20,127 nucleotides of DNA from Nitrosomonadaceae bacterium (GTDB lineage Bacteria; Pseudomonadota; Gammaproteobacteria; Burkholderiales; Nitrosomonadaceae), in NCBI GenBank assembly GCA_024644425.1, contig JAHELA010000009.1, positions 1-20,127 of the forward strand. Reading direction: 5' to 3'. The notes under the pieces were generated by a model, which worked only from the letters and a program-made list of their open reading frames with translations, searched no databases and was not told the DNA's origin. Below, in pieces: positions 1 to 7,455 of this stretch. Within the stretch, counting starts at the first letter, position 1; each line of letters opens with the position of its first letter. The translations under genes were made by a program, and so were the position numbers.

Positions 1-1337
1 ACTTTACGAAAATCTTCTTGGATTCGTTTTAATGCCATTTCGTTATCTGCTTCAAAACGTAGCACTATAACTGGCGTTGTGTTTGATGAGCGAGCCAAAC
101 CAAAGCCATCTTTGTACTCTACTCGCAGTCCATCAACGGTAATGACATGCTCTGAGTCAGCAAAGCAGGCGGTTTTCTGTAACTGTGAAATAAGTGCATA
201 GTTTTCACCTTCTTCAAGTCTAATTTGTAGTTCCGGCGTGCTAATGGCATCGGGAATTGAGTTTAATATAGTGGTGCTATCTGATTGGCGACTAAGTAAT
301 TCTAATAAACGTGCGCCTGCATAAATTCCATCATCGAATCCATACCATCTTTCTTTAAAAAAAATATGGCCACTCATTTCACCTGCTAGTAATGCACCTG
401 TTTCTCTGAGCTTGCCCTTTATGAAAGAATGTCCGGTTTTCCACATAATTGGCTTACCTCCATGACTTTCAATCCATGGAGCTAAATTTCGTGTACATTT
501 AACATCAAAAATAATTTGTTCTCCAGGGTTTCGAGATAATACATCGGCAGCAAACAACATTAGCTGGCGGTCAGGATAAATTATCTTTCCATTTTTTGTA
601 ACAACGCCTAATCGATCACCATCACCATCAAACGCGAGTCCAATTTCTGCGTTAGTTGTGTTAAGCTTATGTATTACATCATGTAGATTTTCAGGAACTG
701 ATGGATCGGGGTGATGATTGGGGAAAGTCCCATCTACTTCGCAGAAGATTTCAGTTACTTCACATCCTAGTCTTCGGTAGAGAACTGGCGCAAAGGCGCC
801 AGCTATACCATTTCCACAATCAACTATAATTCTCATGGGACGCTCTAGTTTAACATCGTTGAGAATACGTTTTAGATACATCTCTGTTATATCCTGCTTG
901 CAGTAAGTACCATTACCAATAATCAGATCTTTATTTTCAATCCGTATACGTAATCCTTGTATCATTTCGGCTGCAAGAGTCTCGCCGCCCAATACAATTT
1001 TCAAACCATTGTATTCAGGCGGATTGTGACTTCCAGTGACCATTACTCCAGAATAATCACATAGTTCATGGGCAGCTAGATAGAGCATAGGTGTGGCGAC
1101 CATCCCTACATCTATTACGTTGGTACCACTCATCTGTATGCCGACCGCTAGTGCTTTTGCTAATTCAGGTCCAGAAAGCCTGCCATCATATCCTATTGCT
1201 ATAGCTGATAGTCCCCGAGCTTTTGCTTCAGATCCGATTGCGTGGCCAATAGCTTTGGTAATTTCAACAGTCAAAGTTTTGCCAACGATACCCCGTATAT
1301 CGTAGGCCTTGAAAATTTCATTTGGAAGTTTGTGCAT
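1..1337 (-). CDS. algC: Phosphomannomutase/phosphoglucomutase (3' end cut by window edge)
   Basis: Interconverts hexose 1- and 6-phosphates (mannose and glucose) in the cytoplasm, feeding nucleotide-sugar, LPS and exopolysaccharide synthesis. I translated the minus strand from ATG at 1337; it stays open for 445 codons to the window edge. Visible motifs in family order: N-terminal EIFKAYDIRG; phosphoserine loop TGSHNP at residues 101-106 with catalytic Ser103; metal loop FDGDGDR (near 620-640); sugar-specificity loop GEMSGH (near 370-385); phosphate-binding RSSNTTPV; and C-terminal VLRFEADNE. Known family members are about 460 residues, so only a few residues should be missing. There is no clear Shine-Dalgarno sequence, but the N-terminus matches family starts. 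The symbol algC is used for the bifunctional enzyme; pgm or manB would be equally defensible. The function call is firm; substrate preference is not decided by sequence. Confidence 0.95.
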   Translation of the reverse strand, partial: MHKLPNEIFKAYDIRGIVGKTLTVEITKAIGHAIGSEAKARGLSAIAIGYDGRLSGPELAKALAVGIQMSGTNVIDVGMVATPMLYLAAHELCDYSGVMVTGSHNPPEYNGLKIVLGGETLAAEMIQGLRIRIENKDLIIGNGTYCKQDITEMYLKRILNDVKLERPMRIIVDCGNGIAGAFAPVLYRRLGCEVTEIFCEVDGTFPNHHPDPSVPENLHDVIHKLNTTNAEIGLAFDGDGDRLGVVTKNGKIIYPDRQLMLFAADVLSRNPGEQIIFDVKCTRNLAPWIESHGGKPIMWKTGHSFIKGKLRETGALLAGEMSGHIFFKERWYGFDDGIYAGARLLELLSRQSDSTTILNSIPDAISTPELQIRLEEGENYALISQLQKTACFADSEHVITVDGLRVEYKDGFGLARSSNTTPVIVLRFEADNEMALKRIQEDFRK

Positions 1338-1655
1338 AGGGAAATTTGTAATAATAAAAATGCAAATACTAATTCATACAAATAGAAAATATCTCAATTT
1401 ATAATGGATAACCTAAGCTAGTTTGATTTCATAATTCGCTTGATAATAATACTTATAGTTTTTTTAAGTTTTATTTCGTCCTCAATTTGGTCCTAAAGGA
1501 GAAAACACTTGTGTATTTAAATAGGGCCCAGATAGTAGGTCATTTTTGACCACTGCATAAATCAAAATTGACTTTTTGATTAGTTTTGCATGAATTTTTC
1601 TGCTAAAGCTTTTAACTTAATAATGATATTTTATGTAAATATATGAGCGTAAAGA
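1338..1655. other. AT-rich intergenic region with two small inverted repeats
   Basis: No ORF with gene-like features is seen. It must hold the promoter of the phosphomannomutase gene unless that gene is read through from the ilvE/zinc-finger unit. Two adjacent inverted repeats lie just downstream of the zinc-finger gene: GGTCA-tttt-TGACC at 1538-1551, and an 8-bp perfect stem AATCAAAA/TTTTGATT at 1560-1581 with a 6-nt loop. Neither is followed by a T-run on the minus strand, so they are not convincing intrinsic terminators. I could not assign a confident -35/-10 pair. Confidence 0.4.
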
Positions 1656-1862
1656 CTACGTGTGTTTCTTCTCTATCCCATCTTTGAGAGTGTAAATTGT
1701 ACCGCAATAAGGGCACAAAGCTTCACCCTTATCCTCGATTGGTAGAAACACACGAGGATGTGAGTTCCACAGTCGCATTAATGGTGTAGGACAGTGGAGA
1801 GGTAAATCCCTCATAGTAACTTCTATCCTACGTTGCTTGTTCTGGATGGGATGATTCTGCAT
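1656..1862 (-). CDS. Zinc-finger domain-containing protein (zf-CHCC type)
   Basis: A 68-residue protein of the small CHCC zinc-finger family (zf-CHCC, related to the mitochondrial complex I subunit NDUFS6). Zinc ligands are visible as C24 (LHCP), H35 (SHPRVFLP), C50 and C53 (CPYCGT), with the conserved core DLPLHCPTP and LWNSHPRVFLPI between them. It starts 22 bp after ilvE and is almost certainly cotranscribed with it, an order I recall as common in betaproteobacteria. The start at 1862 lacks a good ribosome site. An internal Met17 exists, but family members usually carry residues equivalent to IEVT before DLPLHC, which supports the longer form. The bacterial role is unknown; a link to complex I assembly is only suggested by the eukaryotic relative. 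Confidence 0.88.
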   Translation of the reverse strand: MQNHPIQNKQRRIEVTMRDLPLHCPTPLMRLWNSHPRVFLPIEDKGEALCPYCGTIYTLKDGIEKKHT

Positions 1863-1884
1863 AGAATTAATATTTTAGATTTTT

Positions 1885-2805
1885 TCAAACATAAGTAAGC
1901 CATTTGGCATGATTATCGTTCTTACCACTCACACAATCAAAAAACATAGTCTGTAACTTAGTTGTAATTGGACCACGTATTCCATTACCAATCATACGAT
2001 TGTCCAGCTCGCGAATAGGAGTGACTTCTGCAGCAGTGCCTGTGAAGAATGCTTCATCAGCACAATAAACCTCGTCACGAGTAATTCGTTTTTCGACTAC
2101 CGGGATACCAATTTCTTCGGCCAGATCGATGATTGAGGCGCGAGTAATGCCTTCCAAGCAAGAAGTCATGTCAGGAGTGTATATCTTATCGCGTTTGATT
2201 ATAAAAATATTTTCACCAGATCCTTCTGCTACATAACCATCTACATCTAAAAGTAGTGCTTCATCGTAGCCGTCATGAATAACTTCTTGGTGGGCGAGCA
2301 TAGAGTTTGCATAAGTAGTTACTGACTTGGCGCGGCACATATTGACGTTGACATGGTGCCGGGAGAATGATGAAGTTTTAACACGGATACCTTTTTCAAG
2401 TCCATCTGAACCAAGATAGGTTCCCCATGGCCATGCAGCAACGGCTACGTGTACTGAAAGCTTCTTTGCAGAAATTCCCATATCCTCTGAGCCATAAAAA
2501 ACAATAGGGCGAATATAACAAGAATTCAGCTTGTTTTGTTTTACCACATCTACCTGGGCCTGCATTAATGTTGCCTTGTTATAAGGTATTTTCATCATGA
2601 AAATATGAGCTGAGTTGAATAGCCTGTCAGTGTGTTCTGATAAACGAAAGATGGCTGTTCCGTGATTAGTTTGGTAGGCTCGTATACCCTCAAATACTCC
2701 CATACCATAGTGCAGAGTGTGGGTCAGCACATGTGTAGTTGCACTGCGCCAAGGAACCATTCTTCCATTGTTCCAGATCACGCCGTCTTTGTCGGCCATT
2801 GACAT
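1885..2805 (-). CDS. ilvE: Branched-chain amino acid aminotransferase
   Basis: A 306-residue fold-type IV PLP aminotransferase that performs the last step of leucine, isoleucine and valine synthesis, using glutamate as amino donor. The PLP-binding lysine is K160 (MCRAKSVTTYANS), the same number as in E. coli IlvE. Other family motifs are LHYGMGVFEGIRAY (residues 31-44), EGSGEN (194-199) and FFTGTAAEVTP (253-263). Length is normal. The ATG at 2805 is preceded by GGGAG at 2813-2817 with 7-nt spacing, which fixes the start; the N-terminus MSMADKDGVIW also matches betaproteobacterial homologues as I remember them. It is the first gene of a minus-strand unit with the zinc-finger gene and is divergent from the adenylate cyclase. 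D-alanine transaminase or 4-amino-4-deoxychorismate lyase are the usual confusions, but length and motifs favour IlvE. Confidence 0.95.
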   Translation of the reverse strand: MSMADKDGVIWNNGRMVPWRSATTHVLTHTLHYGMGVFEGIRAYQTNHGTAIFRLSEHTDRLFNSAHIFMMKIPYNKATLMQAQVDVVKQNKLNSCYIRPIVFYGSEDMGISAKKLSVHVAVAAWPWGTYLGSDGLEKGIRVKTSSFSRHHVNVNMCRAKSVTTYANSMLAHQEVIHDGYDEALLLDVDGYVAEGSGENIFIIKRDKIYTPDMTSCLEGITRASIIDLAEEIGIPVVEKRITRDEVYCADEAFFTGTAAEVTPIRELDNRMIGNGIRGPITTKLQTMFFDCVSGKNDNHAKWLTYV

Positions 2806-3112
2806 TCAGGTGCTCCCAAGAAGTATTTAAAAGAAGCATTTTAACCCATTTTTTATAGAGGGATGAGAACAAGAACAGTTTATAAGACCCAGTTTGATTT
2901 TTACATTTAATCTAATACTACAGAGTGATCATAGATGTATGATTTATGTGCCTTATGTCTTTGTGGATAGCCTAAAGTTTGTTAGAAAATTGCCGTAATA
3001 ATTTTATAGAATATTGATAGAACTAACCCATCAAAATATGCATTATAGGATCAATTATTCCATTCAATATCAATAATTTTGGTAGTAAATTTGTTGTATA
3101 GAAGTTTAGTAA

Positions 3113-3124
3113 TAGCTTAAGCTA
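3113..3124. promoter_or_regulatory. 12-bp palindrome TAGCTTAAGCTA before the cyclase gene
   Basis: A perfect self-complementary 12-mer ending 20 bp before the ribosome-binding site of the adenylate cyclase. Position and symmetry suit a dimeric DNA-binding regulator, but a 12-bp AT-rich palindrome can occur by chance in 20 kb. No known regulator's consensus is recognised. Confidence 0.25.
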
Positions 3125-3144
3125 AATTCTCAAAAGTAGTATTT

Positions 3145-3148
3145 GGAG
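3145..3148 (+). promoter_or_regulatory. Ribosome-binding site fixing the cyclase start
   Basis: GGAG lies 6 nt before ATG at 3155. A longer reading frame could begin at TTG 3143, but that codon overlaps the GGAG and has no ribosome site of its own, so ATG 3155 is preferred. Confidence 0.75.
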
Positions 3149-3154
3149 AAATTA

Positions 3155-4441
3155 ATGGGCAGTGAAAAAAAAGGGCTGGGCAAATCTCTAGAGTTGAGGG
3201 CTTATGCCCCCGCTGATACCAAAGAAACAAAACTCAAGAAGGATCTATTGATTCTCACTTGTGGGTTGATGAATATTGGGGTGGTAGGGTGGTTAGGTAT
3301 TTATTGGGCTATGGGTATCGAATTCTCAACTACGGTACCTTTGGGATATCAGGTTATTTCTGTTGCATCACTTGCGTTATTTCTTATAACTCGTAATTTT
3401 GATATTTTTCGTATTGTACAATTAAGTTTATTCTTATTTGCCCCATTTGTTATGCAGTGGAGCATAGGTAACTATGTTACCTCAAGTGGTGTGGCGCTTT
3501 GGGCATTTTTAGCTCCGTTAGGCGCCATGTTTCTCTATGGATACCGTGCATCAGTTCCCTGGTTCGCTGCTTACATTATGCTTAATGCCCTATCTGGTTT
3601 TTTCGATTACTACTTGATGACAGGTGTCGAGAGTGGAGTGCCATTACAAACCATAGCCGTATTCTTTAGCTTAAATTTTGTTGTTGTTTCCACTATAATT
3701 TTTATGCTGGTACGTCATTTTGTTCGAGAACAAGATATCATAAAGAAACACTTAGATGAGGAACACTCACTACTTTTGTTAGAACAACAAAAATCTGAGC
3801 GTCTTTTGCTCAATATGTTGCCAGCCCATATTACCAAGCGATTAAAGCAAGATTCGACCACGATTGCAGACGGGCATGCTGATATAACAGTAGCATTTGC
3901 AGATATCAAAAATTTTACTCGTTTAACTGAGGAGATGTCTCCACAACAGATGGTAGTTTTACTGAATAATGTGTTTTCAAGTTTTGATTCACTAGTTGAA
4001 AAATATGGTTTGGAGAAAATTAAGACTATTGGTGATGCATATATGGCAGCAGGAGGTCTCACCAATGTGCATTCTGACTATGTCTCTGCTATGGCTGATA
4101 TGACTCTTGAGATGATTGAGTTAATTACTGTAAGACCAGAATTCAGAAGGTACAATTTGGGCATACACATTGGAATTAGTACTGGGCCTCTGGTTGGAGG
4201 GGTTATTGGTACTAAGCGACTTGTGTATGATTTATGGGGCGATACAGTAAATTTAGCTAGTCGTTTATCTACTGAAGGGGTCTCGGAAAATATCCAAGTT
4301 GATACTACCACCTATAAACGACTTCGTAATAGTTATCAGTTTGATGGTCCGCACAATCTTACAGTCAAGGGTAAAGGTGAGGTTACAATGTATTCGCTGA
4401 TAGGGAGGGCTCAAGCAGGGAAAGTTCAAGCAGCAAAGTAA
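3155..4441 (+). CDS. Membrane-bound class III adenylate cyclase
   Basis: A 428-residue protein predicted to make cAMP from ATP on the inner face of the inner membrane. The N-terminal half has about six hydrophobic helices (roughly 30-50, 64-80, 86-102, 108-130, 134-152, 163-190). Next comes a charged helical linker (about 190-230) with the cyclase-transducer-like sequence SERLLLNMLP, then the catalytic domain (about 240-415). Catalytic residues visible: metal aspartates D250 (AFADIKNFT) and D294 (KTIGDAY); adenine-selecting K290 and D359 (YDLWGD); transition-state N366 and R370 (NLASRL). The Lys/Asp pair points to ATP rather than GTP. The general plan, six helices plus one class III domain, recalls mycobacterial Rv1625c, active as a homodimer. 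No GAF, CHASE or HAMP domain is apparent. It is a single gene, divergent from ilvE and convergent with glnE. The signal sensed is unknown. Confidence 0.9.
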   Translation: MGSEKKGLGKSLELRAYAPADTKETKLKKDLLILTCGLMNIGVVGWLGIYWAMGIEFSTTVPLGYQVISVASLALFLITRNFDIFRIVQLSLFLFAPFVMQWSIGNYVTSSGVALWAFLAPLGAMFLYGYRASVPWFAAYIMLNALSGFFDYYLMTGVESGVPLQTIAVFFSLNFVVVSTIIFMLVRHFVREQDIIKKHLDEEHSLLLLEQQKSERLLLNMLPAHITKRLKQDSTTIADGHADITVAFADIKNFTRLTEEMSPQQMVVLLNNVFSSFDSLVEKYGLEKIKTIGDAYMAAGGLTNVHSDYVSAMADMTLEMIELITVRPEFRRYNLGIHIGISTGPLVGGVIGTKRLVYDLWGDTVNLASRLSTEGVSENIQVDTTTYKRLRNSYQFDGPHNLTVKGKGEVTMYSLIGRAQAGKVQAAK

Positions 4442-4456
4442 ATTTTTTAAGTCGAA

Positions 4457-7237
4457 TTACAATTCAAATATTTTCCCCCATAACTTTAGTACTGTTGCAC
4501 GCGCATTTAGTAAGCAATCTGCATCAATTCGAGAAAACTTTGGTATTCTTCCTGTTATTCGTACGTTTGGTTGGCTTGAATCAGCATTTAGTCTTAGTCG
4601 ATGCTGCATTCGCCTAAATTCGCGATAGGCTTCGATCACTTTTTCAGCATCTTTTTTAGAGATCAACCCAAGATTTCCGGCAAGTTTAAGTAGAGCAATG
4701 TTTCCAACGTTGCTTGTAAGTTCCTTATGGGTACATGCATGGCCAAGAACTAAGTATTGCACTATAAATTCAACATCAATGATACCACCGCAGTCATGCT
4801 TTATATCAAATAGTTGAGTTGGGTTAGGGTGACTATCCAACATTTTTTGTCGCATAATAAGGACATCATGTTTAAGATTAGGTAAATCACGTCGATGGCA
4901 TAGGACATCCTTGCGAATTTGTTCAAAGTCTTTGCCTATTTCGTGGTTTCCGGCTACAAAACGCGCACGAGTTAATGCTTGATGTTCCCATACCCAAGCC
5001 TGCTCTATCTGGTACTGCCTAAAGGCTTCGATTGAACTTACCAGCAAACCACTTGTGCCATTAGGGCGTAAGCGCAAGTCTGTTTTATATAATAGACCAG
5101 CTGAGGTATAGCTAGTCAGCCACGAATTGATTCGCTGACCTAGCTTCACATAAATTTCCGATGCGTCTAAATGAGTGTCATCATAAAGAAAAATGATGTC
5201 AAGATCGGAAGCGTAACCTAGCTCTTTTCCTCCCAATTTGCCATAGCCGATTATGGCAAAGGCGGGTTTGCCCGGGTATTTTTTCCTTAACCCTGACCAG
5301 GCTAATTGTAAGACAGTATCAAGTATTAAATCGGCTAGGTTTGTCAAATTATCGCTCAATATTTCTAATGGTAACAATCCTTCCAGGTCTTTTGCAAGAA
5401 GTTGAAATACTTTGGAATGATGAAAGAAACGTAGTGCATCCATTTGGTGTTCTATATCATTTTCTGCAACGGTTTTTGTATTTTTTAATTGTTGGGCTAA
5501 TTCAATTTTGGCTTTGGACCAGTCAAGAGTATTATGAAGATCAGTTTCGTTAAGTAGTTCGTCCAATAAAATTGGATGTTGTGATAAGTACCCACTAGCC
5601 CAACAGCTGACGCTGGCTAATTTAGCTATACGTTCTAAAGCCTGAGGATGCTCTAAAAGCAATGAGAGGTAGGCAGCGCGCCGGCTTACATTCTCGAGTA
5701 GGTGCAATAATCGTTCTAGGGTAGTGTCTGCAGGTGGATATTTAGCCGATATTTCAATCAGGTTAGGTATCAACTTATTGATTCTTAGTTGGCTAGAATT
5801 TTGAAGTTGCCGATAGCGACTACCATTGCGAAATTCTTGTAAATGAACAATGATTTTTTCTGGATCAGTAAAACCCATAGTTTTCAAACGTGCAACACCA
5901 GCTTCGGCTATAGGTTTATCCTCAGTTGATTCCTGCCATAGCCACGCTAGTTCTTTCTGTATTTTCAATTTATTTGTAGTGGTAAAAACTTGCTCAAAGT
6001 GATGAGTTACGTTGGTTCGATGGGCGTTGAGCTTTTGAAGAAAACTATCATAGTTGACGAAACCCATAGTAGCTGCAATTAGTGTTTGATCAGCTGAGTT
6101 TTTTGGTAATGTCTGTGTTTGTTGGTCGTCAAGATATTGTAGCCGGTGTTCTAGCTTACGCAGAAAATTGTATGCTTTTGTGAGTTCTGCTACTACTTTT
6201 CTTGTTAGTTGCTTTTTTTCGTATAGACGCTCTAAAATATTAAGAGTTGGACGGATACGTAGGTCTGCATTTCGACCACCGCGGATCAGTTGGAATACTT
6301 GAGCGATGAATTCAATTTCTCGAATGCCGCCTGGTCCAAGTTTGATATCATCAAGGATTTCACGGCGGCTGACTTCCTGACGAATTTGTGAGTGCATGTT
6401 ACGCATAGACTCATAGGCACCAAAGTCTAGATATTTTCTAAATACAAATGGCTGTACTATTTGTTCCATGATTGCTGGTTCCATAGTACTTGAGCCTGCG
6501 ATTACTCGGCTCTTGATCCAAGCATAGCGTTCCCACTCACGTCCTTGAGTAACAAAATATTCTTTCAACATGGCAAAGCTCATAACTAAAGGGCCGTTTT
6601 TGCCATATGGGCGTAAACGCATGTCAACACGAAAAACAAATCCATCTGCGGTAACTTCGTTGAGACTAGCAATAAGTCTGCGTCCTAGACGGGAAAAAAA
6701 GTCATTGTTTGAGATAGGCTTAGCTCCATTAGTTTTCCCATCCTCTGGATAGAGAAATATCAGATCCACGTCCGATGACACATTAAGTTCACCACCTCCT
6801 AATTTTCCCATAGCTATCACTACCATTGCTTGATTTGTTCCAGATTTATTTCCCTTTGGCTGGCCATAGTGTTTAGAACTGGTAAGCCAGCTTTGGTGGC
6901 GCTTAAGTGCAAAACAAATTGTAGTTTCTGCTAGGTTTGACATGCATGCCGTAACTTCGGAAAGATCTGCTAAGCCACTGAGGTCCCTTATAATTAGATG
7001 CAGCATTACTCGTTTGCGCAAGGCACGTAAAGCGCTATGTAGGGCATGTGCATTTTTTGCAGTATTAGGATACCCATCCAGATATGTTTGCATTTCTTCT
7101 TTAGGAAAAGGGTGCTGTATATTTTTCGTAAGCGTGGTCCACAATTCAGGCTCGCTTTCTAGTAATCGCTGTGCGTAACGACTAAAAGTCAGACTAGAGT
7201 GAATTTTCTTTTCAGGAAGGTAATTGGTGGTATGCAT
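4457..7237 (-). CDS. glnE: Bifunctional glutamine synthetase adenylyltransferase/adenylyl-removing enzyme
   Basis: A 926-residue cytoplasmic regulator of nitrogen assimilation that adds AMP to, and removes it from, a tyrosine of glutamine synthetase in response to PII and glutamine. Two homologous nucleotidyltransferase domains are clear. The N-terminal deadenylylating half has GKLGGGE at 144-150 and SSDVD at 154-158. The C-terminal adenylylating half has GKLGGKE at 666-672 and SDLD at 677-680. Each is followed by the usual RLRP motif (MRLRPYG, LRLRPNG) and a helical GlnD/PII-uridylyltransferase-like segment with GPGGIREIEFI or CGGIIDVEFI. Length is close to E. coli GlnE (about 946). The start at ATG 7237 has no strong ribosome site. 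It stands alone, convergent with the cyclase and divergent from yhdP; 218 bp separates the divergent starts. Both active-site signatures are intact, so both activities are expected. Confidence 0.97.
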   Translation of the reverse strand: MHTTNYLPEKKIHSSLTFSRYAQRLLESEPELWTTLTKNIQHPFPKEEMQTYLDGYPNTAKNAHALHSALRALRKRVMLHLIIRDLSGLADLSEVTACMSNLAETTICFALKRHQSWLTSSKHYGQPKGNKSGTNQAMVVIAMGKLGGGELNVSSDVDLIFLYPEDGKTNGAKPISNNDFFSRLGRRLIASLNEVTADGFVFRVDMRLRPYGKNGPLVMSFAMLKEYFVTQGREWERYAWIKSRVIAGSSTMEPAIMEQIVQPFVFRKYLDFGAYESMRNMHSQIRQEVSRREILDDIKLGPGGIREIEFIAQVFQLIRGGRNADLRIRPTLNILERLYEKKQLTRKVVAELTKAYNFLRKLEHRLQYLDDQQTQTLPKNSADQTLIAATMGFVNYDSFLQKLNAHRTNVTHHFEQVFTTTNKLKIQKELAWLWQESTEDKPIAEAGVARLKTMGFTDPEKIIVHLQEFRNGSRYRQLQNSSQLRINKLIPNLIEISAKYPPADTTLERLLHLLENVSRRAAYLSLLLEHPQALERIAKLASVSCWASGYLSQHPILLDELLNETDLHNTLDWSKAKIELAQQLKNTKTVAENDIEHQMDALRFFHHSKVFQLLAKDLEGLLPLEILSDNLTNLADLILDTVLQLAWSGLRKKYPGKPAFAIIGYGKLGGKELGYASDLDIIFLYDDTHLDASEIYVKLGQRINSWLTSYTSAGLLYKTDLRLRPNGTSGLLVSSIEAFRQYQIEQAWVWEHQALTRARFVAGNHEIGKDFEQIRKDVLCHRRDLPNLKHDVLIMRQKMLDSHPNPTQLFDIKHDCGGIIDVEFIVQYLVLGHACTHKELTSNVGNIALLKLAGNLGLISKKDAEKVIEAYREFRRMQHRLRLNADSSQPNVRITGRIPKFSRIDADCLLNARATVLKLWGKIFEL

Positions 7238-7455
7238 GGTTGAGGATTCGGAGTTACAATAAATTTCCTAGATAGGTTATTGCTTTGGTATTCATGTAAT
7301 TTATCGGGATGTTGCTTGAAGAAAAATATAATCGTACTCAATTCTAGATACAATCACATCTTATTAATCGGATCAAGTTCTGAGAAAATATTATGGCTTT
7401 TCCCATCTGGGTAATGTAGAGCGTACCTTCACAGCTTCAAAACTGGGAGAAATTA
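7238..7455. other. Divergent glnE / yhdP intergenic region
   Basis: About 218 bp between divergent starts, expected to hold both promoters. A long reading frame on the minus strand across 7391-7663 mostly lies over the yhdP start and has no family features, so it is not called. No confident promoter hexamers or operator were found. Confidence 0.4.
7445..7449 (+). promoter_or_regulatory. yhdP: Ribosome-binding site for the TTG start of yhdP
   Basis: GGGAG lies 6 nt before TTG at 7456. In this frame an upstream TAG at 7417 closes the reading frame and no ATG or GTG lies between it and the TTG, so TTG 7456 is the only well-supported start. Confidence 0.75.

Larger units (their letters stand above)
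2806..3154. other. Divergent ilvE / adenylate cyclase intergenic region
   Basis: About 350 bp of very AT-rich DNA between divergent genes, so it should carry promoters in both directions. No gene is seen. Symmetric elements are a hairpin ATCATA-gatg-TATGAT at 2928-2943 and a 12-bp palindrome at 3113-3124 (listed separately). I could not find a pair of -35 and -10 hexamers good enough to annotate. Confidence 0.5.

Noticed and set aside
1093..1305. 70-codon plus-strand frame inside the phosphomannomutase gene
   Set aside because: It is antisense to the conserved N-terminal region of a clear enzyme gene and has no family features.
3143..3145. TTG start for the adenylate cyclase
   Set aside because: The TTG overlaps the GGAG that serves ATG 3155 and has no upstream ribosome site.
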